Assembly: GCA_963931925.1 (NCBI GenBank)
Contig: OZ007571.1
Span: 39,693,550-39,757,549 of the forward strand
Length of the DNA stretch: 64,000 nucleotides
Source: Onchidella celtica
Taxonomy: Eukaryota > Mollusca > Gastropoda > Systellommatophora > Onchidiidae
Reading direction: 5' to 3'
The number at the start of each line of letters is the position of its first letter. Position 1 is the stretch's first letter. Below are positions 1 through 11,200 of the stretch, in pieces. Both the position numbers and the translations under genes were made by a program. The notes below the pieces were generated by a model, which made no database searches, was not told where the DNA came from, and worked only from the letters and a program-made list of their open reading frames with translations.

Positions 1-635
1 CCTTTACTTTAGCCGCTGGGCCAAGCCGCCAGGCTAACGGGTGTATGACACTACTATACACAGTACATAAGATAAAGTGTACATTATTCTTATAAAACCA
101 TGTCCTTTACACTACTTACGAAACTCATCTAATAATACATCTGGATAACTATAATACATGCACATGATATATGTGTCGCCGAGACTCATTGTAACACGTG
201 AAACTCACTGAAACAATGTTAATTCCTCGTCACACATAGAAGTACAATTCTGGGGCTCACCCGTGTTAGACTGATACTAACCAATACATCTCAAGCGCTA
301 AGCATGTAATAATTATAATAAAACTGCTAATTTACAGCATAGCGGTAAGGTGCACAAGCACGCCGTGATACTAATACAATCAAGTGCGTTGTGCCGTTCA
401 CTATAGAATGAATCATCCACACTAACATGTATGTATATATCAAGAAATCCTCACTGCCTACAACAAGGCAATGTTACACATGCACACCGGCAAATCGTAA
501 TATCTTGGCTAGCGAGCCATCGTTAACAACTAGCACCGCAAACTTTAACTTTGACAATAAAGTCACAATATCAAGACACTGCACTGCACCGCGCATCTTA
601 TTCTTACACGTCTAATGACAATGGCAATTACCGTT
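1..635 (+). repeat. Dispersed repeat, left copy (cut by window edge)
   Basis: This stretch is clearly alignable, in the same orientation, with 63341-64000 at the other end of the window. Shared blocks include the start (CCTTT..TTAGCCGC), CATCTGGATAACTATAAT, and the segment around TGACAATGGCAATTACCGTT, where the right copy stops at the window edge. Identity is roughly 80% by eye with small indels. Short open frames at 427-615 and 63792-63980 resemble each other only because the DNA is repeated; I do not think they are genes. The family is unknown; an LTR or the body of a larger element are both possible. Confidence 0.8.
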
Positions 636-2756
636 GATCCGGTCTCACAATAGTCTCTGTAGATCAGCATTTTCTACGCGGCATCCCCGAGAGGGGGAGG
701 GGGTGCGCAATTAAAGTCACTTCTAATATAGTTTCCAACTCACCCAAAGTTTCTCCGGGTCCTGTGCTACCGCTTCATGCCTTATGGGGCGGGGTGGCGA
801 TGGCAAGCCTCTGAACTTCTACGGGGTTGCTGGTCTGGGTTCACTGTGCGGTCGGCTCTTGTCTCTGCGTCTTTGATGGAGTGTACTGACCAGCGGTAGT
901 AGATCTTTCTTTTTGGAGGTTCGCTGCCCTGTGCATTTGTGCCTCACCCGCCAACGGTAGTAGATAGTGTACTGACCACCCGAACTGGCATCTTATTATA
1001 TGAGCTCACGCGGACGTAGGAGGGGGCTAGTACGTAGTCCAGTTTTGGACAAGTGAAATGTTTGGGCATGGAGTCCAGCCCTGCAATATAACTGGTTAGG
1101 GTCCTAACACAATCGAATTCACAGTGCGGTTAAAAAGGTGCGCACAAAAGTCAATTGGATATCCCAGTAAACTGCAGAAATTACTCTAACGTCCCCTCCA
1201 GCTATAATTGAATAAATTTGACCCAGGTTGGATTTATCGGGGAAAACACGCGTCTAACTCATAGTTTACTTTAAATCCGAGACCCTCTTATTAATTATTT
1301 CAGTAGGATATGTGCATCAAAGTACAACAAAATTAGTACCACTATAAAGTAGAAACTCGCTGCTAAAATTCTAACTGGCTACTTTTACCAGAAACCCGGT
1401 AATAGTTTTAATATAAATTTTCGAAGTGACAGGACTAACAATATTTGACAAATTTGTGCGGGATACTTTAGTCCATTAATCTGACATAATTATCTCCGTT
1501 GATAACAAACATTATCGTGAGTACCTATATTGTACCGATAGGGTATTGCCTACTCTCAAAAATGAATTCAGGTTCCTGTCTTTCTGTCGGTTGATAATAA
1601 CGAATGAGCGAGTTGTAAGAAACTTAAAGCCATGATATAAGAGCTGGAAGCCCGGTGGTCAACATTTCCAATTGACCAATCAAAATGCGCGCTTTCCACC
1701 GTGATGTGAAGAATTGGTCCCGCGCTAGTATTACAAGGGAAATAATCCAATTAATGGTACTCGGCCAAGTGCCCATAAACTACTATGAGTGGCCGTCCCT
1801 CACTCACACACTAGCATTACCATGAAAGCACATTAATAATAGAAAATCATTCATCCTCTCACACTATTATCCCAATTGATATAATCAGAGTATATATATT
1901 TTTTGTCTGATAGTATCAATTACTGCAAACCACCATGCACATACAGGCACCTATAAAAATATCAGTAAATTTCTATTTAAGGTTTGCTTTCTCTCTCCTG
2001 AACGAAACAAGCTATGTTTACTTAGAAAGGTGAAATGAAGGAGCAACTTGAAATAAAGAAGAACACCCATGAATGTCCACTGCCATTTAAAAAACCTTAA
2101 CTGTTTCATAATTGGTCTGGAAATAATATTTCTTAACTGTGCATCTCGAGCTGATTGTTTTTGTATTACTGCATACTTATTTAAAAATTTTTCCTGGACC
2201 GATCGGCACTCTCCCACGACTCACAGAACTGGTACTCACCCTTGAAGGGCTTTGTTGAGGGTGAACACATATTTTTCTACCTTGAGGGGGGAGGACATCT
2301 CTGCGGTGTTAATATGAGGTCGACCTTTTGGTTTGAAGTAGTGAAGTCTGCGAGGTCATAATCGCACTTTGCTGCACACAAGGGCATGATTGCTGTCAGT
2401 CCACAATGTAGTCAGGGGCGAGGCTTCCTCATAATCAAATAATCAGTGATTACCATTCGAATATTAATTCTAGAATTACTACGCTTTTCAGATCGAGCCC
2501 AACTCCAAGTCCATTTTGTCAGTTCAGCATTCTGTTCTACCTCGCTATTTTGGGTTTGTTGTTACAGTCTAACACCCCTCACCGAAAAGCATCTTTGAAG
2601 GGACCTACACCATATGAACTGGTCCAAAATCAGTGATTAACAAAGACGAAGAAGACTTGACTACACCCAGAAGTCGCGCCGCAGACAGCAAAATAGTTGG
2701 GGGAAAAAATTGGATCATAACAGAGAGTGATCATAATCAAATTTTGACCCGATTTT
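636..2756. other. No gene recognised
   Basis: About 2.1 kb without a recognisable exon or element end. The GC-richer part at 660-1100 has two related phrases, one around 890-905 and one around 950-975 (gtgtactgacca and cggtagtagat), so it may be part of an old repeat. Open frames at 1568-1750 and 1951-2217 (- strand) have no recognisable motif. Confidence 0.5.
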
Positions 2757-2768
2757 ACGTACCTATGC

Positions 2769-3833
2769 TCTGAGAAATTCAACAGCATAGAGAATCACCC
2801 AATGAAAGAGAAGCTAGGAGACCTGGCAAGGGGAAGGCTGAAACGTACGAGCTTTATTCACAAGGCAAAGCGAATAAGAAGACAGCTATCACACCTTCCC
2901 CAGATTGCCCACCCCCTGACATCTGTACCTGAACAGACCCCTTGGACGGAGGAGACAGAGACCCAAGTCCAGATACACACAGACGTTGATGGTGTCTTCA
3001 ACAAGGGAGAACAAAGTGAAGTAGAAAGAAGAACTGCTGTACTCGGCCTACTTGATGACAAGTATCCAAGCGAATCATGGGTTCGAGTCTACACAGATGG
3101 CTCTGCTGAGAATGCTGTAACAAACGGAGGTGCCGGAGTGTATATAGAGTATCCAGACTCGACAAGAACGGCAATTAGCATGCCAACCGGAACCTTCTGC
3201 AATAATTATGGATCAGAAGCCAAAGCTCTCATGACAGCTGCCACAGAGCTTCAAGTAGAGGACAGCAACATCGTCTTCCTCACAGATGCAAGATCAGTCC
3301 TTGAGGCCCTTCAAGCTGGCAAGCTTAACGACCTGAAGAAATGTTTTACACAGCTTGGAAATAGAAGCAGGATAGTCCTACAGTGGATACCATCACATTG
3401 TGGAGTCCCAGGCAGTGAGAAGGCAGACCAACTGGCCAAGGAGGGCTCCGGCCTGGAGCAGCCACAGTGCCTCCTAAACTACTATGAGAAGAAAAACCTC
3501 ATCAAAAACAACAGACGGCAGCAAATAAACCAACAGGATAAATATCATCTCCTGAACAGAGAGGATCAAGTACTATTGTTCAGACTAAGAACTGGTCACA
3601 ATAGGCTCCACCACCACATGTTCACCAAGTTCAAAATAGGAACATCTGCCATATGCGAGTGCAGCCAGTCTCCTCAAAACACGGAGCATATATTGCAGAA
3701 CTGCACACTCCTCTCAGCACTGCGAGAAACATATTGGCCCCAACCCACCGACCTGAATATCAAACTCTATGGTGCTCTGCCAGAACTGCAGAAAACCGTA
3801 GATTTTATTAAAAGAACAAATCTGCAGATTTAG
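2769..3833 (+). pseudogene. Retrotransposon ORF2 fragment: RT tail plus RNase H
   Basis: The frame is open from the element's left edge to the TAG stop, with the first Met at 2802. The encoded RNase HI domain keeps all four acidic catalytic positions: D in YTDGSAE, E in SEAKAL, D in FLTDARS and D in EKADQLAKEG. Before it comes the basic linker typical of BS/Jockey-like ORF2 (NHPMKEKLGDLARGRLKR). After it comes a Cys/His region with the spacing C-E-C-x6-EHIL-x2-C seen at the C-termini of these proteins. The endonuclease and RT palm are missing, so the copy is dead on arrival although its remaining frame is uninterrupted, which suggests a young insertion. Confidence 0.9.
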
Positions 3834-3863
3834 ATTGGTGAACGAAAGAAGAAGAAGAAGAAG
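2769..3863 (+). mobile_element. 5'-truncated Jockey/BS-like LINE with RNase H and GAA tail
   Basis: The insertion is bounded by a perfect 12-bp target-site duplication, ACGTACCTATGC, at 2757-2768 and 3864-3875. It begins in the C-terminal tail of the reverse-transcriptase ORF, runs through an RNase H domain, and ends about 30 bp after the stop codon in a (GAA)n tail. 5' truncation plus a simple-repeat 3' tail is the expected product of target-primed reverse transcription. A second copy of the same family, with a near-identical 3' end, lies on the - strand at 10680-14501. Confidence 0.92.
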
Positions 3864-3875
3864 ACGTACCTATGC

Positions 3876-4842
3876 AGGTTTTTCACTATGCGGTCGTTTT
3901 CATCCTAATCGAAAGGTAGAGAGTAGAGTGAAAGAGTTTGTGTGGATTTTTGTTTGTTTGTTTGAGGTAATCAAAATTTACCAAAGCATAATAATGTATA
4001 GTCTAGATCTAGATATAACTGATCAGTAGAACGAATTAAGAACATCAATTTACTTGATAGGTCGCTCGAACCTGTACCGAAACGGCAGATAGCCACTTCT
4101 CCGATACCGCTGCACAGCGTTGTGTCACAGAGATGCCAGTTAAGCACTTTCTGCCATTTAATATTAATGGGTCTCTTTCGAGAAACTTTATGAGATGGTA
4201 GAATGACAAAATCTCTGGCTATGAATATGACAATGAAAACGTGCTGTTCAAATTATATTTTAAAAAATGGATGAAAAATATGAGTCTATAAGTTTGTTAG
4301 TATGAATGAATGATATTTTCAGATTAGTTTGGCTTGTAAATTGCTGCAGTCCTGTCCTGTTGATAAGGAATAGTCCGCTCTTCAGATTTTGCAGTGCCTA
4401 GCACCCGTTTCATTGTTTTAGACCCTGCGTTTATAATTATGTAAATATGATGAAGCGATACGTCCTACTATTATAAGGATCTTACTAGCTTAAATTCTGA
4501 TTACCCTCTGCAGAGGGCCACGCTTCGCCCCTGACTGTGGTAACTTTTCATGATGAGTAGGCCCACACTGTTGAGGGCAGAGTGCCAAGTGAATAAATCC
4601 CAACCAGTGTTTACTAGACAGGTAGATCTAGATGATTACCGAATAAACTTTGATAAGTATAGACCAGAGTTAAGATACATCAAAATAGTGTTCCACACTA
4701 CATTGTTTTCATCAGCTTGCAAACAAATACATCTCTATTGCTAATGTGAAATATTGTTTAAAAGAGGAAATTGAGAAAAAAAATCCTGGTGCAGTAGGAG
4801 GGAATGTGATTTCGTACCAGGCTGTAAAATCATTATAATATA
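3876..4842. other. Intergenic, nothing recognised
   Basis: AT-rich sequence between the LINE insertion and the tandem repeat upstream of AKAP7. The short + frames at 3835-4029 and 4550-4744 show no domain or splice signals that I can support. Confidence 0.5.
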
Positions 4843-5112
4843 ATGGTGAAATTTTTTATCCAAGGAAAGGTGAAAAAGTAATAATAATTTTTATCCAAGA
4901 CTAGGTGAAAAACATGTGCATTTTTGCCGCACCTTGAAATATTTGAGAAAAAACAGGTGGGACATATCTGTAATGATAAGGGTGATAATTTTTATCCGAG
5001 GAAGGGTGAAAAAGTAATCATAATTTTTTATCCAAGACTAGGTGAGAACCAAATGTGCATTTGGCCGCATCTTGAAATATCTGAGAAAAAAAAGGTGGGA
5101 CATATCTGTAAT
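4843..5112 (+). repeat. Two-copy tandem repeat, period about 137 bp
   Basis: Two adjacent units share the order: GGTGAtAATTTTTATCC, gaaaaagtaat.ataattttt, ATCCAAGACTAGGTGA, TGTGCATTTggCCGCA, CTTGAAATAT.TGAGAAAAA and GGTGGGACATATCTGTAAT. The second unit ends about 140 bp before the AKAP7-like start codon, so the duplication lies in the presumed promoter or 5' leader region. Confidence 0.85.
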
Positions 5113-5251
5113 AACACAGCGGAACTCATCAAATTCAACTATTTTTATGTTAAATATTAAATCAGCTGTAAGGTATCAGTGCATTGAACCGAAGAGATAC
5201 ATTGGAATAGACCGTCAGCTGTCTGTAAGTGTATCTTTCTCATGGCTACCA

Positions 5252-8200
5252 ATGGCGGAGAATTCAGAGAATTGGACCGTGGAAAGCAAACAAAGTGGAA
5301 AGCCCGCATCATTTCAAGATATTACAAAATCATTTGACAGCTGTGAGAAACAACATGTTCTTCCTGCATCAGTTTTGATGCAGTTGAAATCATTGGTCAA
5401 GGACAAAACAGATGCCATCTCCAAAGAAATAATAAGTTATGGCGTTGGACCAGTGCCGCCAGGGACAGATGATCTTGAACTTGTCAAAGACATTAATGAT
5501 GGTAATTTTACGTGTTAAAAATTATATAGCAATCATAGAAGGAGGGGGAAAAAACTGCTTTTGATGTTTTATTCTCCTGCTACTAGGTCTAGTACTTCTG
5601 AGAAATCATTCTTATAGATATGTGTGCAAATTTTGGAATACCATTTTTTTAAAACTTGTCATTTACACCAGTGCAAAGCTATGGTGATATCTACCCCAAA
5701 CTGATTTTGGAAAGTGGCTGTATCAATAGGACATTATAAGTTTTGTCTTCCAATGGATAAATCTCAGTATTCTAAGAATTTTGATACCAAATTTGTCTCT
5801 GTATCTCCATATTTAAGAAAGTTATGACATTTTGATTTTTTTTTAATTGGTGGTATTGTGTCATCAGCCACGAAGCCAACTTTGACCTCCCATAAAATGA
5901 CGGTTTATTGAGCCACGGCATTAAAAATTCTCAGTATAAATCCAAATCAAGGGGGTGTACACTACGCTTAATTTTTTTTGATGGGTACAAACATAATACA
6001 AGCATCTCATTTTACTTTTTTTAGACAGCAAACGTCATCCGACGTCATTTTTTTGTGAACTCTTACAGGGGAGACAAAAATAATGTTTTTGTTTTTTTTT
6101 TATTGAAAAGGAGGTCAACCGTGTCACCATTGACTTAGCACTGAGTCAGTTAGTGTCGGACAAAGGTGATGAAATCAAGCATTGGATGGGTCTCTAAAAA
6201 CAGGCGGTGCTTGGCTCCGAAACATGCCCCATGTCTCATCTTGGCATCCCCTTATAATACAAAGGCTGATGTTTATTTGCGTATTATTTTGCTCCTGATC
6301 AGTAAAAGTTTACGCTAGTTTCTCGGCCTACGAACTTTTCAACAAATGGTTTTCAAAAGATTTTCAACTTAAAACACGAAGAAAAATACATTGAATTAAA
6401 CCTCATTTATCTGGCTTTCTGTGTGAGTTATTTTCAAACATGTGTGCTACATCAGATTTTTTCCTAATGCGTACTGCATCTGATTTTTATCCCTTAATGC
6501 ATTTCTCACATATCTACATGTATTTGACAGATTCCTGGCCGGATTTTAAGTTTCCTGACCTGTTTGAGTGCTCAGACTCAGAGACATCAGAGAGGAAACC
6601 AAAGCACAAGCACGGAAAGAAAGAGACATCGAAGAAAGAGTTAAAACAAGGAAAGAAAAAGCAGAAGTGTCAGGTTTGGAGCAAGTTCACCTAGAATTTG
6701 AATGTTAAGGACTTGAACCTAAGTTTGTCCATTCTCTTTTTAGTAGTACAGCAAACCTCAAGCATAACGGCCTTGGATTGAGCGAGACCTTGGGCACAGT
6801 GGGATAATGTGTAATCCCCATTCATATACTCTTTTCATAAGTAATAAATTTTTGTTTATGATGGTGGCAAATGAAGAACACCTGTTACAGCGCATTTTTT
6901 GTTCCACGCGACACATCGAGCTTAATGATGTCCGACTGAGAGGTCAGGAGGTGGAATACAGGAAGAAAGATGGTAGTGGTGTGAAAGAGGACCAGCCACA
7001 AGTCTTTTGTATGGGTATGCATAGGCCTCTCTGTGGAATTGGGGTGGTGTGGTGGATATGGGCAATGAGGTAATATTAGCGGCATGCATTACCAGTCCTT
7101 TGTATTACGGTATAGTCAGTGGCTTGCGGGTAGATGGAGCTTGTGATGTGGGGTTCATGTGTGTGTGACTGTAAACTTATTTTTCAGAGGTCATTCTGCT
7201 TGTGACCTGTAGACAGGCTGATTTCCCTGTCACTTTGCCTGAAATGGTTCTTTGGTTAGAACAAAAGTTTTGCAGTAATCAAGTCAACCGCACTATATCC
7301 AAGTTTTACTCAATTACTGCAGTATAAAGGCAGATTCACCTGTGCACAATCTTTCAGCTGTCATGAGTATAGAAGTTTTATGTTTATTTAAATGCTTCAG
7401 CATTTTTATGTGAAGTTTCTATAATTTACCCCTATATCTTATGAATATATCAGAGCCAAGACCTACAGAAACAGCCTGGCGATACACATCGTAAAAGAGG
7501 TAGAGCTAGTTCTGGAGGGGATGCAGTTGTGAAGATGAAAAAGGAGAGGCCAAACTATTTTATTGCAGTGCAGGTTACAAATCCTGAGGTAAATGTTCTT
7601 TCAGGGAGACACTAACCATAGCCAGGAATAAGTGGGCAATGAATGATCAAGGTCTGTGAAGGAAGGCTGTTGTTGTTGGGGGACTCAAAAGTCTAATTAC
7701 AAAGTCAAATAGAGGAAATACTGAGTTGTGTTCACTGTTCAGCTGTATGGCTAACTATGTAAAATATTACACTCCTCTAACAACAGCCTTCAAGAAAAGT
7801 ACAGTGCAATCCTAATATCTCGACAACAATGGGACCGTCTGACTTGTGTCGATAGCAGATTAGTGGTGGAAGAGAAAAAAAAAAGTGGTGGGAAACCAAA
7901 CATCACCATTATGGGAAAAGTGTCCAATGCAATTACACATCAAATGCGCAGTGTTTTACTATTTCTTTTTAACCCCGACTTGACTGTTTCTTCAGAAGAA
8001 GTGATGATACCGATACACACACAGTACGGCAGTTAACCAAGAGATCTAGGTCAAGGCCTAGTATCAACGGCGCACGAATGTTTTGTGAACAAAAAAAATT
8101 ACTCAGTCTGTAGCACTTTGTACTTTTACTACCGTGCGTTTATGCATGGCACTCCACACTCGCGTTACTGAAGCCAAGGGTCATCCTCTGTGTCCCCTTA

Positions 8201-11200
8201 CCCCCTCTCCTACCCCTCCCTGCTAGCTTTGCAAAAAGAAATAACGAGGTCTTATATGCGGGGAGTTGCCTGGGCATTTTTGGTAGCACATTAGTATAGC
8301 CAGTGCACCTGTGCTCTGGTCGGAGAGAAATGAGTCGATTTATGAGGAAAGAATGGAATAACATATCAAGTTATGGGGAAATACTTAGTAGCATTAAAGA
8401 CTTAAAAATTGTGTCGAGTTACCCAGAATGTCGACAAAAGCCATGGCGAGATAAGTGGATTAGACTAAATATAAATGAAAACTGCAGCTCCCTCAATAAC
8501 TGTCATTTGGCTTTATGAGTTATTTCAGAGCAGCTGGTGCAACTTACAGGAAAGAGCTGATTATATTTCCATGAGAATATAGCTAAGATTTCCAATCTAA
8601 CTCAGCATAAAAGAAAAAGTGATTCTGTCAGCATATGGTAGTCCGCCTTTTAAAAACAAAACAGCATGAGCAACAGGGATCGTGGGCTGGGTTGGATTAA
8701 GAATAATTTCAAGAAATTCATTTGGAAATAAGTACATGTATTTTTAGTTTTCTGTAAGTTATTTTAAAGAATTTGATTTTGCAGAAAAGAAAATCTTAAA
8801 ACAGAACATTTTTGGTTTAAGTAATTAGTTTTTGATTGTAGTCTTTTCACTTCTTTATGCATTCAGATTCACAGTATTGCCAAGAAGATCCAGACTGGTA
8901 TACAAGAGAATTCAAATGTAGATCTGAAACGTGCTTTCATTGGAGTGGAGAAATTTCACTTAACTTTAATGGTAATGCATTTGCCAGAAGCAGAGGAAAT
9001 TAAGAGGTTAGTAGTGGAAAGATCAGTGAATTCAGTATTTCCCAGTCTTGTGGCTCTTGATACCATGTAATCATTATGTACTCAGAATGCCTGTATTCCC
9101 AGCTACCTTATTTATCTATTATGCACTATGTAAGATTTCCATTCTCTGTTTTAATGTCAGTGAGTAAAAGTTTGAATTGAAAGTTGCTTTTATGTTTTGT
9201 TTATAGATTAAATTTTTCTTGGTTGCCCATCATCGTTCTCAAAATGTGTAAGTGTGCAAGTTTAAGAATATGATAGTTAATCCCTCTATCAATTCACCGT
9301 CTTCGCCACTATTACCCTGAAGACACAATGAGTCTACTAAAAGCTAAGAGGATTATGCATGAGGTGCAAGACCACGTAGCAACTTCATCTCTCCATGACC
9401 AAGTCAAGAGGAGCTAATCTCAATAACACATTTTTCACTTTTCCATACCATCTATAAATTTGAGAAATTGATGCTTATACTAGTATAGTGGTATGACTTT
9501 TAGAAATACTTACAAATTGCACTGCACACTTTATCTGCTTGATATTTTGACACACAATGGAGAAAGCTTGTAGAAGCAGTCTGCAGTGTGTAACTCATTT
9601 CAGTCAAAAAGTGGAGATTGAAGCGTGTCATTCTCAGGGGACGATATGTTGCTACTTTCCCAGTGGTCCGTACATGGTGTTCTGTTAACTGGGGTGAGCT
9701 GTACAATGATTGGTCTGTTCTTTGGATACTGGGAATTTTTGCATTGCATGTACATCAGTCGGTCCTCAGTTGGCTGCTGTGCTACGTTCGTGAATGGCAT
9801 GTGGATCATTTTCATAACAGTGGGAATATCAAATGTACATGTACTTGTTTGGGCCTCAAAGGATCAAATGTGGATATTCTGATAATGTTCTGTGACACCT
9901 AAGCCTACATATCCTTATGCGCGACGCGACATTGAGTCGCTCACGATCGTTGCTCGAGATCAGTCGCGCGAAGTGTCTCCTTATGCGCTAAGATTCGCTA
10001 GCGAAAATCCAGGGTCAAGCGATGTCGCTCGATCGCTCGAGTCAAAAGTGTCTCCTTATGCGCGAGCGACGTCTCGTAGACGTCGCGTGTCAAGTCGCCA
10101 TGTTTGACTTTTTTCTTTGCGAGTATAGACCCAAGACCCACTACGTCAGGACGGTGCAATTGAGCACTTCCGTCCGCCGAGTCAGGAGTTTCTAAAAATA
10201 GTTCGGCGCGCACAATCATAAACACAGGCATGCTGTCATTACATGCGATTCGTCGTTCGTGTTGATCTTGGAGAAAATCCTGCACCTTATTTGTAATTAC
10301 TGCAGATGTAGACATTATCAATCAAGACATTTGACACTAGTGGCTGTAAAAGAATATGATGGTAGCACAGGTGAAGGGCTGGCAAGACCTAGCACAACCT
10401 TGATAGAGTCTAGATTTGTTGTTTTCCAAACAGACATTGCAAAATGCTAAAGTCAAGACAACATACGCCACCACTTTCAAAGCAAGTTAAAACATCTACC
10501 TTGCACACTCAAGCACAAGTATTCCAAATGCAACTGTTGCACACCGGATGATGTTGTTAATTTGTTCCTGACAATTCGACTGCATCACCAGATCAGCCTA
10601 AGAAATAGTACATCAAAACAGAAAATTTCAGGAAAGAAACTTGGAAAACTGAAGAAGCTGCAACATAAGTAACACTTTCTTCTTCTGCTTTCGTTCATCA
10701 TCATCATCATTGCCTTTCTCACCCTGGATCAGGGTATAGGCCACCAACAAACACTTTCCATCCCTCTCTATCATGGGCCAGTCTCTTTACATTATTCCAA
10801 GTCTTTCCGCTTCGTTGCACATCATTTTCTCTGGCTCTTCTCCACGTTCCGCGCGGCCTTCCTCTTGATCTCTTGCCCTGGGGATTCCAATCCAATACCT
10901 TCTTCGTGATGCTGTTTCCTGGCCTCCTGAGAGTGTGGCCGATCCATCTCCATCGCCTCCTACCAATTTCCTCTCTGACTGGGCTCTGTCTTGTTCTTTT
11001 CCATACAATTTCATTGCTGACCTTGTCTGTCCATCTGATCTTAAGTAGCTTCCTCAAACATCTGTTGATGAAAACTTGGATTCTCTTTATGCAGGCCTGG
11101 GACGCATTCCAAGTTTCACATCCATACAACAGGACTGACTTCACGTTCGAGTTGAATATCCTCAGCTTTGTTTTTAGAGATATATCCTTGGTTCTCCAAA

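Noticed and set aside
5242-5518. ATG at 5242 as AKAP7 start, and the open frame upstream from 5042
   Set aside because: 5242 is out of frame with the conserved exon chain; the 5042 extension runs through the tandem repeat and starts in non-conserved sequence.
9618-9902. Overlapping hydrophobic open frames as a small membrane protein
   Set aside because: No splice logic, start context or recognisable motif; intron location; probably chance.
9998-10315. - strand open frame as a Harbinger gene remnant
   Set aside because: It overlaps the CpG-rich terminal region, has no Myb or DDE motif and could be open by composition.
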